A DNA stretch of 64,000 bases. It comes from DASYKS01 sp035995205. GTDB lineage: Bacteria > Acidobacteriota > Thermoanaerobaculia > Multivoradales > UBA5704. Shown here piece after piece: positions 42,557 through 50,610 of this stretch. Made by a program: the position numbers and the translations under genes. Below the pieces are notes generated by a model. That model was given only the letters and a program-made list of their open reading frames with translations, was not told the DNA's origin and did no database searches. The stretch lies in contig DASYKS010000003.1 in NCBI GenBank assembly GCA_035995205.1, forward strand, positions 5,735 to 69,734. Reading direction: 5' to 3'. Every line of letters begins with the position of its first letter. Within the stretch, counting starts at the first letter, position 1.

Positions 42557-45139
42557 TCACCCTCTAAGCCGCTCCCGCTCTCCACGCGCCTCAGCAACCC
42601 ATGGAATCCCAGCATCACCCCAATCCTCAAGAAATTCGTCATATCGCGCGCGCGCTTCGTCGGAGCGTCCCAGCTTCGCCTCGCACCTCGCGAGGTCGAG
42701 CTTCGATCGCATCCAGAGAACGGCTTGATATTCGCGGAGCGCTCGTCCTTTCGCCTGAACGATTTCCTCAAGACGCTCCTCGGCACGGTCGTAACGCCCT
42801 TCGGCCATCCAGGCTTCAGCGAGCGATTGTGTGATCGACAGGTCCGGTCGGTAGCGAAATGCGTCCTCGAGCGCTTCACGCGCCGGGCCAGCCTCACCTC
42901 GGTGGAGCGCAAATTCCCCCTTCACCTGAGCAACGAAAGCCCTGCCAAGATCGCTCGGGTAACCGCCTGCGATGTTTCGAATTCGGGTTTCGAGACGGCG
43001 TGCCGCATCGAGATCTCCTGCTTCGATGGCGAGCAGCGCCGTGTCACGTAGCGACTTGAGATCAAGCGGAACGTTCACCAGGACAGACTCGAGCGACCTG
43101 ACCGATCGAAGTACTTCCGAGCGTTCGCCTTTGAGCAGCGCGAGCTTACCCAGCTGGATTCTTGCGCCTGCCTCGTTGCGGTCGTTCCGCCCGCGGAGAT
43201 CGGCACCAAGGCCTTTTTCGAGAGTCTCCTCCGCCTTCACGATCTGACCCGTGAGGATCTGTGCCTGAGCGAGAAGCAGGCGCCCCCAGGTAGCCCGACC
43301 GGAGTCCTTAGAGCTCGCCAGTCGAGAGAATGCCCGCTGGGCCGCTTCGCACTCCCCCTTCGCTGCACGGGCGAGCCCTTCACCCCAGCTGAAATACTCC
43401 TCGTCGCCGATCTGAGCTTGAGCCGTCTTGAGCGTTTCCAGGGCTTCGTCAGAACGCCCGAGAGCCACAAGAAAGATGGGCACAAGCCCGGCGGACACGA
43501 CGCTCTCAGAATCCACTCGTGTCGCCTCTCGCGAAGCATCTAGCGCTGCGCCGTAGTCGCCGAGGTTGGCATGGGCGAGCGCCAACTCGCGCCACGAGGC
43601 ATCGTCCTGGGGATTGATTTCTGTCGCCTTGGAGTACTCGTCAACCGCTTCGGCATATTGCATTCGATGCACGTGGAAAAGCCCGAGGTAGGCGTGTAGA
43701 TCGGCGGGATCGAGACGCCCGCGTAGGGCAAAGGTTCGGTCCTCCGAGGCGAGAGCCTCGATGTACCGGCCCGTCCCTGCCAGGAACTCCGCTCGCCGCA
43801 TCCAGGCCGCTGCGAATTGGTCATCTAGTTCCACCGCGCGATCGAGCGATCGGAGCGCCTTGCCAGTGTCGCCTTGTTTCTGCTCGATGAGCGCTTGAGC
43901 GAAGCTCAGCCGGGCACGCACCCAAGGATCCATTGCAAATGTCGCGAAAAGCACGACAACACCCACGAGACCAGCGCCCGCCACCCAGGCAAATTCGGGC
44001 TTCCACGAGCGCCAGCCCTTTGAGGGTTCCTTCCCGGAAGTTACGCGCGCACCGGTTCTGGCGTCCTCTTCATGACTCGTCCAGCTGGCGAGCGCTCGTT
44101 CTAGGGCTCCGGCGCTTGCGTGCCGTTCCTTTGGATCGAGTGACAGCGCCTTCTCGACGACCTCCACGAATCCCCGAGGCAGCTCGGGCCGGGCATCGCG
44201 CAAGAGGCGGGTCTCGCTTCGCTCGTGGGCTCGGCGGATTTCACCGAGCGAGGCACCTTGAACGGGGAAGGAGCCGGTCGTCAGGCAATAGAGCAGGACG
44301 CCGACGGCGTACAGATCGGAGGAAACCGTCGCGACGCCTCCCGCGATGATCTCGGGAGCCAGGTATAGCGGCGTGCCGGAAAGAGAGTGCTTCTCGTGAG
44401 CCTCCCCCAGCTCGCGACCGATGCCAAAGTCGGTGAGGACGATTCGCCCGCGCGCGGCGCGCATCACGTTCTGGGCTTTGACGTCGCGATGGAGGATTCC
44501 TTCGGTATGGACGGCCGCGAGCGCCCGGCAGATGTCGATACCGATTCCCGCAGCCTCACGAGCGCTGAAAGGCCCCTGTTCGCGGAGCAGGTCCGCAAGG
44601 GTCTTGCCTTCGAGATACTCCATCCAGAGACCGATGCGGCCGTCGTGCTGTGCTGCGCCGAAGACGGTCACCACGTTCTCGTGCCGAATGCGGGCGAGCA
44701 ATTGCCCCTCGCGAATCGCCCGGCGCTCTCGGCCTTCTCGAGCTCCGTCGTCGGTCGGTTGCCTTTCGGATCGTTGCGGTAGCCGCCGGATCAGCTTGAG
44801 CGCCACGATTCGATCGAGGTGGGGATCGCGCGCCCGGTAGACATCGCCGAACGAGCCTCGGCCGAGCCGATCGAGGATCTCTAGATCCCCCCAGCGGGAG
44901 CCCGCCTCCAGTGCCGGTTCTTCGGACGCAACGTCGCCTCCATCGCGGCTTCCTTCGGCGGTATGCCAGGTTGAGAAGGCTCGGTGAACCCGCTCGATCG
45001 CGTGGAGAGCTCGGATTTGCTCACGCTCTTCGCCTTCCTCGGCTTCTCTTTCGGCGAGCTCCCAGTCGACAGGCTCACCGTCAGCGAACGCTTCGATCAG
45101 GGCCTGTACGCGCCCTGAGCCTTCGTCTACAGCGCTCAT
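42557..45139 (-). CDS. Ser/Thr protein kinase with TPR C-terminus
   Basis: 860 residues. An N-terminal acidic extension (about 80 residues) precedes the kinase domain: GRGSFGDVYRA, Lys in VALKLIRR, HRDVKAQNV, TDFGIGRE and SGTPLYLAPEI. One membrane helix (FAWVAGAGLVGVVVLFATFA, near 385) is followed by about ten TPR-like units to the C-terminus. Its ATG overlaps the stop of the ECF sigma gene, the same layout as at 32.8 kb. The catalytic loop reads HRDVK rather than HRDLK, still functional in this family. Confidence 0.93.
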   Translation of the reverse strand: MSAVDEGSGRVQALIEAFADGEPVDWELAEREAEEGEEREQIRALHAIERVHRAFSTWHTAEGSRDGGDVASEEPALEAGSRWGDLEILDRLGRGSFGDVYRARDPHLDRIVALKLIRRLPQRSERQPTDDGAREGRERRAIREGQLLARIRHENVVTVFGAAQHDGRIGLWMEYLEGKTLADLLREQGPFSAREAAGIGIDICRALAAVHTEGILHRDVKAQNVMRAARGRIVLTDFGIGRELGEAHEKHSLSGTPLYLAPEIIAGGVATVSSDLYAVGVLLYCLTTGSFPVQGASLGEIRRAHERSETRLLRDARPELPRGFVEVVEKALSLDPKERHASAGALERALASWTSHEEDARTGARVTSGKEPSKGWRSWKPEFAWVAGAGLVGVVVLFATFAMDPWVRARLSFAQALIEQKQGDTGKALRSLDRAVELDDQFAAAWMRRAEFLAGTGRYIEALASEDRTFALRGRLDPADLHAYLGLFHVHRMQYAEAVDEYSKATEINPQDDASWRELALAHANLGDYGAALDASREATRVDSESVVSAGLVPIFLVALGRSDEALETLKTAQAQIGDEEYFSWGEGLARAAKGECEAAQRAFSRLASSKDSGRATWGRLLLAQAQILTGQIVKAEETLEKGLGADLRGRNDRNEAGARIQLGKLALLKGERSEVLRSVRSLESVLVNVPLDLKSLRDTALLAIEAGDLDAARRLETRIRNIAGGYPSDLGRAFVAQVKGEFALHRGEAGPAREALEDAFRYRPDLSITQSLAEAWMAEGRYDRAEERLEEIVQAKGRALREYQAVLWMRSKLDLARCEAKLGRSDEARARYDEFLEDWGDAGIPWVAEARGERERLRG

Positions 45140-45741
45140 CCTCGCTCCCGCCCAATCATCAAGAGGCTCAGACGATCGACCGCGCGCTTAGTGGCCACGC
45201 GGGCGGCGTCGACGCTCGGTTTGCCGAGGAGATCGGCGACCTCCGCCCAGCTCAAATCGAGCTCGAAGCGGGCCAAAATCGCCTCCCGGTCCTCTTCCGA
45301 GAGCTGTTCGAGGGCCGTTTCGTAGAGGTGTCTCTCCTCGCTCGCGAGGATTCGATCGATCGGCGACGGCTCGCGAGCGGCCAGCGTACCGACGCTTTCC
45401 GCTACGGGCCGTCGATGAAAACGGCGGATCTCGTCCCGAATGCGGTTCAGCAGGCCGCAATGGAGATAGCCGGCGAAGGCGCCACTGTGGCTAGGTTCGA
45501 AATGCTTGAGCCCACGGATGGTGCAGATCAGAGTTTCCTGGACTAAATCGTCGGTGTCGTTGGCGTCGCGCGCCCACACCGGGAGGCGCCCGCGTGCCCA
45601 GCTTCTCAATCTAGGCAGGTAGCGCGCAAAAAGCGTCTCGAGCGCGCTGTCGTCTCCCGCGTGGATACGATCAACGAGCCGGAGCGTCGATTCTTCCGCC
45701 GCACGCGTAGCGTTGTCGGGCTCCAAAGGTTTGGCGAACAT
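45136..45741 (-). CDS. ECF sigma factor, canonical region 2
   Basis: 201 residues from ATG 45741. Region 2 has the normal acidic motif DANDTDDLVQETLICTIRGL, and region 4 reads LSEEDREAILARFELDLSWAEVADLLGKPSVDAARVATKRAV. It differs from the factor at 32.8 kb, which lacks the acidic motif, so kinase control, if present, must work differently. Translation-coupled to the kinase gene. A longer upstream open frame exists but starts inside the palindrome tract. Confidence 0.88.
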   Translation of the reverse strand: MFAKPLEPDNATRAAEESTLRLVDRIHAGDDSALETLFARYLPRLRSWARGRLPVWARDANDTDDLVQETLICTIRGLKHFEPSHSGAFAGYLHCGLLNRIRDEIRRFHRRPVAESVGTLAAREPSPIDRILASEERHLYETALEQLSEEDREAILARFELDLSWAEVADLLGKPSVDAARVATKRAVDRLSLLMIGRERG

Positions 45742-45794
45742 TGGTGAACTCTGGGGATCATAGACTTCGCGGGGGTGCTCATCAAACGGGAGGC

Positions 45795-45861
45795 AAAAAC
45801 GGCGATCCCGATGGAGGGAAGAGCGATCCTGGCCCAAAAACGGTGATCCTGCCGCAGGATC
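45795..45861. repeat. Short palindromic tract upstream of the ECF sigma gene
   Basis: The words AAAAACGG(C/T)GATCC occur twice, 41 bp apart (AAAAAC at 45795 and 45836), and GATCC recurs at 45804, 45825 and 45845, steps of 21 and 20 bp. The last one forms the palindrome GATCCTGCCGCAGGATC (45845-45861). The tract lies in the 236-bp gap between the divergent sigma gene and the gene at 45978 and shares its spacing with the larger arrays. Confidence 0.6.
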
Positions 45862-45977
45862 AGTGATTTTGGCGCGGGCGCGTCGGCCCCATCCCGTTTC
45901 TCCCCGGCGCGGGCGTCCTGGTGCCACCCCTGCGTGCCTTTTCCATCCTATCCGCGAATGCGCGCTTGCCGCACTAA

Positions 45978-47201
45978 ATGATGTTTTACGCATCACCGAA
46001 GTTGGACACACTCACCTCACGAAACACGGACCCGTCCTCCGCCGCATGGCCAAGAGGACTTCGACCAAAGCCCGGCGAGGAGATCGAAGTGGACAACTAC
46101 GAGAACGGTACCAGGCAGGCGCTCTCCAACGACCGTCCGGTGACGATGGCGCAAGCCTCTCGCCTGGCCAAGCTCGGCCTTGCCATCGAAGAGTTGGCCG
46201 GCCAAACCTTCGCCTCCGTCGAGCGCCGATTGAGCTGGAGCCTGAATCCGGAGCTCATGGGCCTGCGCAAGATTTCGGGCCGGGTCGTAAGGCGAAATCT
46301 TGCAACCGGGGTGCTCGAGCCAATCCCGTATGCCACCGTGCACGTCGAAGATACGGACTGTTCTTTCCTTCTCTATTCGCCGCCGCACTGGGCGGACTGG
46401 AGCTGGCCTCTCCCCTTCAGGCTTCGCCGGGAAGAGATCGCAACCGCGACCACCGACGAGAAAGGAAACTTCAGCGTTCACATCCCGCGTTGGGATATCG
46501 AGGCGGTCGCCACCTGGCGGCAAGGACGGATCGGCTTCCGTGATTTCAGCCGGCCGCGAGTCCGCGACATCGTGAGGGATCTCGAGCCCCAGTATCTTTC
46601 CGAACCGCCGGCCCTTGCGATCCGGAAACCCGATCTCGTCGCTCGGTGCCGCAGAAAGGTAGGGCAGACGCTGACCGACGAGATCGAGGCGCTGCTGGTC
46701 CACGAGGGCACGGCCCTGACGGACGAGGCCCTCGAAATGCTGCTCGAAACACCCGTGGCGCCGCAACGCCCACAGGCCCTGGACGACTTCTTGCGGAGCG
46801 AGCTCAACGCGAAAGCCGCCGCCCGGGTGCATGGCCTACCGTTGGAGCTGGTCAAGGATTTGGGGTTCGACCGCTCGATCGGCCCGTTGTGGCGCACGAG
46901 CGATCTGGTGCTCAAGCTCTGGACCTTGCTCATGAACGTTCCCGACATCACGTTCCGGGTGACGCGAAGCAGTGGCGACGACAGCGCCGAAGAACTCCTC
47001 TACTCTGACGGATTCTTCGACGTCCCTTGGAGCTGCGGTCCAATTCCACAGCTCACGCTGGCCGCCCCGGTCGCGGCCTTCCCTGTGCCGGTCAGGCCTC
47101 GTCGGCGGACCGAATACCATGAGATCGCGGAAATGTTCCCGGCGACCCTGCCCTTCTACGCTCAAGGGATCCCGCGGTTCGACAGCACCTCGGCTTTTTG
47201 A
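45978..47201 (+). CDS. Hypothetical protein with a transthyretin/CarboxypepD-like insert
   Basis: 407 residues from ATG 45978 (ATG 45981 and GTG 46091 are alternatives; no ribosome site is strong). Residues about 95-190 carry SGRVVRRNLATG...PYATVHVEDTD and then TATTDEKGNFSVHIPRWDIE, a carboxypeptidase-regulatory-like strand pattern. The block FSVHIPRWDIEAVATWRQGR with a following RPRVRDIVRDLEP resembles a family of unknown function seen in Proteobacteria. No signal peptide. Single gene, divergent from the sigma-kinase operon. Confidence 0.7.
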   Translation: MMFYASPKLDTLTSRNTDPSSAAWPRGLRPKPGEEIEVDNYENGTRQALSNDRPVTMAQASRLAKLGLAIEELAGQTFASVERRLSWSLNPELMGLRKISGRVVRRNLATGVLEPIPYATVHVEDTDCSFLLYSPPHWADWSWPLPFRLRREEIATATTDEKGNFSVHIPRWDIEAVATWRQGRIGFRDFSRPRVRDIVRDLEPQYLSEPPALAIRKPDLVARCRRKVGQTLTDEIEALLVHEGTALTDEALEMLLETPVAPQRPQALDDFLRSELNAKAAARVHGLPLELVKDLGFDRSIGPLWRTSDLVLKLWTLLMNVPDITFRVTRSSGDDSAEELLYSDGFFDVPWSCGPIPQLTLAAPVAAFPVPVRPRRRTEYHEIAEMFPATLPFYAQGIPRFDSTSAF

Positions 47202-47631
47202 CGGAGCCGCGAAGGCGGAAACGTCGGCCGATGTTAAGGCTGTCTGGCCTCCTCCCACTCCTCTCCGAGGTAGGAGGAGCGCATCTTTATCGAAGTTCCC
47301 ACCCCCTATTTGCGGCCGAAGAAACAGCCCGTCACACAGACGAGCAGAACGCTACGACTCCGGACCCTGCGATTCACGAGCAAATTCTACGCTTCTATGA
47401 GATTTCCACATCCTGCCTGCCCACCTTGGCGAACGCGGGGGCGGCGGCCCTTGGGGCGAGAGTACACATTTGAAAGATTTCCGGGACCGATTCTGGAATA
47501 TCAATGAAGCTTTCGTCACAAATCCGTGAGCACCACAGCTCTCCAAGCGTTTCTCCTAGTATCCTTAATGAAACTAGAGAGCGGACCGGTTTCGAGGCTG
47601 GAACCGCGCCGAGAGGAGCCGAGGAGGCATC
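47202..47631. other. 430-bp stretch without a convincing gene
   Basis: No frame here has coding-like composition. The stretch is less GC-rich near 47470-47580, close to the start of the next gene, and likely holds its promoter; the GAGGAG ribosome site lies just before ATG 47632. Confidence 0.5.
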
Positions 47632-50547
47632 ATGAATAGACGTGGACGTTGGGTAGAGTTTGCAGGACTCTTGGGCCTGGCCGGATGGCTGGCCGCCGCG
47701 CCGTCGGGCGCTTCGACGGTAGAGCCAACGACTTTGGGTTCCGCCAAGACCAAGCTCGCAGAGATCTCGGCGAAGATGCCGCTCCGCTTCGAGGAGAACG
47801 TCGGCCAGGTGAAGGCGCCGGGGGAGAGGTATTTCGCCCGAGGCAAGGGCTACCGTCTGTCGTTGGGTTCCGACGGGGCGGAGATCCGCCTTCGCAACCT
47901 CGATGGCGCGAAGGCCGAGGGTACGGTCCGGATGCGCCTGGAAGGCGGCGCGCTGCATCCGGCCCTGGCCGGAATCGAGCCGCTTCTCACCAAGAGCAAC
48001 TATTTGTTGGGTAGCGACCCGCGCGCCTGGCATGTCGGGGTCGCAAGCTTCGGCGGGGTGCTCTACGAAGGCGTCTATCCGGACACGGATCTCGTCTACT
48101 CCGGCAACGAACGGCGCGTCGAGCAAACCTACACGCTCGCCGCCGGGGCCGAGCCGACGCGAATTCGGATGGTGTACGAAGGCGTCACCGCGGCACAGGT
48201 CGGCTGGTTGGGCGAGCTGACCCTACGCACTCCCGGAGGCGACCTGGTGGCGGATCGCCCAATCGCGTTCCAGACCCTCGGCGGAGAGCGGCGGGAGATC
48301 CCGTGCGGCTATGAGATCTCGGCGTTCGAGAAGGGGGCGGCCCGGGTCGGCTTCGTGCTCGGCGACTACGACCACGGCCTGCCGCTGGTGATCGATCCCG
48401 TGTTCAGCAACTCGACCTTTCTGGGCGGTGCCGGCGGCGACGCCGGCTCCTCGGTGGGCCTGGATGGTGACGGCAACGTCTATGTCGCGGGCATCAGTGA
48501 AGACTTCCCCGGCGCGGGCACGCAGGCCGGCGGTGGGGACGGGTTCGTCGCGAAGATCGATCCGACCGGCACCACGCTCCTCTACGCCACCTACTTCGGC
48601 GGCAGCGACCTCGATTCGATCACCGATCTCGCGGTCGACGCGGACGGCAACGCCTACCTGACCGGCTTCACTTATTCGACCGACCTGCCAGGCGTCACCG
48701 GCTCGTCGCTCCAGTCCAGCAACGCGGGAGGCCCAGGAGACGCCTTTGTGGCCAAGATCGATCCGACCGGCACGGCAATCGTTTATGCGACCTACCTCGG
48801 CGGAACCGGGATCGACGTCGGCTACCGGATCGCAGTGGACGGTTCGGGCGACGCGTATGTGACGGGATACACCGGCTCCGCGGTTTTCCCCGGGGTGACC
48901 GCCGGCTCGATTCAACCGAGCTTCGGCGGCGGCTCCTTCGCCGACGCGTTCGTGACCAAGATCGACGATACCGGCAGCGCGATCGTCTACTCGACCTACC
49001 TGGGAGGGAGTGGCGACGACATCGGAACCGACATCGTCATCGATGGCGGCGGCAATGCAGTGGTGGTGGGGCAGACCGACTCGACCAATTTTCCGCTCAG
49101 CGCCGGAGCGCTCGAACCCGCGAGCCTCGGAAACGGTGACGCCTTCGCGGCCAAGATCGACGCGGCCGGCACCGCCTTGACCTATTCGACCTACCTCGGC
49201 GGTGAGGCCTATGACGTCGCTCAGGGCGTCGCCGTCGACGCGAGCGGCAACGCGTATATCACCGGATTCACCCTCTCGACCGCGTTTACCGGCGTGACCG
49301 CGGGCTCGTTCCAACCGGACAACCCGGGCGGCTATGCCGCGTACCTGACCCAGATCGACGCTGCCGGCAGTGCGGTCGCCTTCTCGACGTTCCTGGGCGG
49401 CGGCGACACCTTCGGGATCTCGGTCGCGCTCGATGCCTCGGCGAACATCTACGTTGCCGGCCGGGATCAGGGAGGGTCGCTTCCAATCGTCAACGCCGCG
49501 TCTCTTCAACCGGAAGAGGCCGGCTCCGCCGACGGTTTCGTCGCGAAATTCCTCGCCTCCGGTGCCAGTCTCGTGTACTCCACCTATTTCGGCGGGCAGG
49601 ACTACGACGGCGCAGGCGCGATCGCCGTCGACCCCGCGACCGGTTCCGCTTTCGTGACCGGACAGACCTTCTCGAGCTCGATGTTCGGTACGTCGGCGAG
49701 CTCGATCCAGCAGACCAGCGGCGGCGGCAGCGACGACGCCTTCCTGGTGCGCATCGTGCCTGCGGCGATCCTGTCGATCGAGAAGTCCGCGGACGTTTCC
49801 CTCGTCGCCCCCGGCGACAAGATCACCTACACGCTCGCCTACGAGAACGTCGGAGAGCTGGCCGCGGTCGGGGCGACGCTCACCGAGACGGTGCCCGCCA
49901 ATACGGTGTTCAAGCCGGCGCAATCGACCGCCGGCTGGAGCTGCACGCCGGACGATCAGGCCGGCTCGACCTGCACCCTCGCGCTCGGCACGGTGGCTTC
50001 CGGGGCCGGCGGATCGGCGACCTTCACGGTCAAGCTGAAGAACAAGGTCGATGCCAACGGCGGCGAGATCCACAACACGGCCTGCGCCCATCCGGGCGAC
50101 AACTGCTCGACCGTCGACAAGCCGACCACGGCGGCACCGGTCTTCACGCTCACCAAGACCCCCCGCTTCAGCACGGCGCGGCCGAACAACTCGCTCCGCT
50201 ACACGCTCAAGGCCTCGAACGCCGGCAACCAGGACGCCGACCCGGTGATCCTGACCGACACCGTGCCGCCCAACGCGACATTCGACCCGACCAACTCGAC
50301 CTCGGGGTGGAGCTGCGACCCGAACAATTCGGCCGGCTCGGTCTGCACTTTCGCGGTGGGAACCCTGGCGGCGGGCACGCACGTCTCGGTCGATTTCGCG
50401 GTGATCATCGCGCCGATCTACTCCAACACGGCCTGCGTCGCGGTCCAGCTGCCGAGCCCTGAGCTCGCCGGCCAGAAAGGCGCGCGGACGGCGAGCGCGA
50501 CTCCCGCGGCTACGGTCTGCGCAACGGCGACGACGCCGCTGCAATGA
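47632..50547 (+). CDS. Secreted SBBP beta-propeller protein with DUF11 repeats
   Basis: 971 residues with a signal peptide (FAGLLGLAGWLAAAPSGAST). Residues about 45-260 are the SBBP-associated N-terminal domain (RFEENVGQV, ...VYPDTDLVYSGNERRVEQTY). Residues about 265-705 hold eight or so beta-propeller repeats of about 58 residues with the motif DAFVAKIDPTG...YATYLGG and ...GNAYVTGYT. Two DUF11 units follow (SIEKSADVSLVAPGDKITYTL and TLTKTPRFSTARPNNSLRYT). No membrane anchor or sorting tail is seen at the end. Such proteins are cell-surface or secreted structural proteins. A strong hairpin terminator follows. Confidence 0.93.
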   Translation: MNRRGRWVEFAGLLGLAGWLAAAPSGASTVEPTTLGSAKTKLAEISAKMPLRFEENVGQVKAPGERYFARGKGYRLSLGSDGAEIRLRNLDGAKAEGTVRMRLEGGALHPALAGIEPLLTKSNYLLGSDPRAWHVGVASFGGVLYEGVYPDTDLVYSGNERRVEQTYTLAAGAEPTRIRMVYEGVTAAQVGWLGELTLRTPGGDLVADRPIAFQTLGGERREIPCGYEISAFEKGAARVGFVLGDYDHGLPLVIDPVFSNSTFLGGAGGDAGSSVGLDGDGNVYVAGISEDFPGAGTQAGGGDGFVAKIDPTGTTLLYATYFGGSDLDSITDLAVDADGNAYLTGFTYSTDLPGVTGSSLQSSNAGGPGDAFVAKIDPTGTAIVYATYLGGTGIDVGYRIAVDGSGDAYVTGYTGSAVFPGVTAGSIQPSFGGGSFADAFVTKIDDTGSAIVYSTYLGGSGDDIGTDIVIDGGGNAVVVGQTDSTNFPLSAGALEPASLGNGDAFAAKIDAAGTALTYSTYLGGEAYDVAQGVAVDASGNAYITGFTLSTAFTGVTAGSFQPDNPGGYAAYLTQIDAAGSAVAFSTFLGGGDTFGISVALDASANIYVAGRDQGGSLPIVNAASLQPEEAGSADGFVAKFLASGASLVYSTYFGGQDYDGAGAIAVDPATGSAFVTGQTFSSSMFGTSASSIQQTSGGGSDDAFLVRIVPAAILSIEKSADVSLVAPGDKITYTLAYENVGELAAVGATLTETVPANTVFKPAQSTAGWSCTPDDQAGSTCTLALGTVASGAGGSATFTVKLKNKVDANGGEIHNTACAHPGDNCSTVDKPTTAAPVFTLTKTPRFSTARPNNSLRYTLKASNAGNQDADPVILTDTVPPNATFDPTNSTSGWSCDPNNSAGSVCTFAVGTLAAGTHVSVDFAVIIAPIYSNTACVAVQLPSPELAGQKGARTASATPAATVCATATTPLQ

Positions 50548-50572
50548 GACGGATGTCGTAAGAAGGAGCATC

Positions 50573-50604
50573 CCCCCGGCGAGCGATTCTCTGCTCGCCG
50601 GGGG
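50573..50604. terminator. Bidirectional hairpin between convergent genes
   Basis: A perfect 12-bp stem (CCCCCGGCGAGC and its complement) with an 8-base loop between the SBBP gene (stop 50547) and the minus-strand permease gene (stop 50611). It is the strongest stem-loop in this interval and probably ends both transcripts. Confidence 0.8.
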
Positions 50605-50610
50605 CCTGGG

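Noticed and set aside
47198..47473. 91-codon frame after the gene at 45978
   Set aside because: TTG start, no domain, Arg- and Pro-rich composition unlike real proteins nearby.
48223..50571. 782-codon open frame antisense to the SBBP protein
   Set aside because: A by-product of repetitive GC-rich sequence; repeated Arg/Gly/Val-rich peptides mirror the propeller repeats on the other strand.
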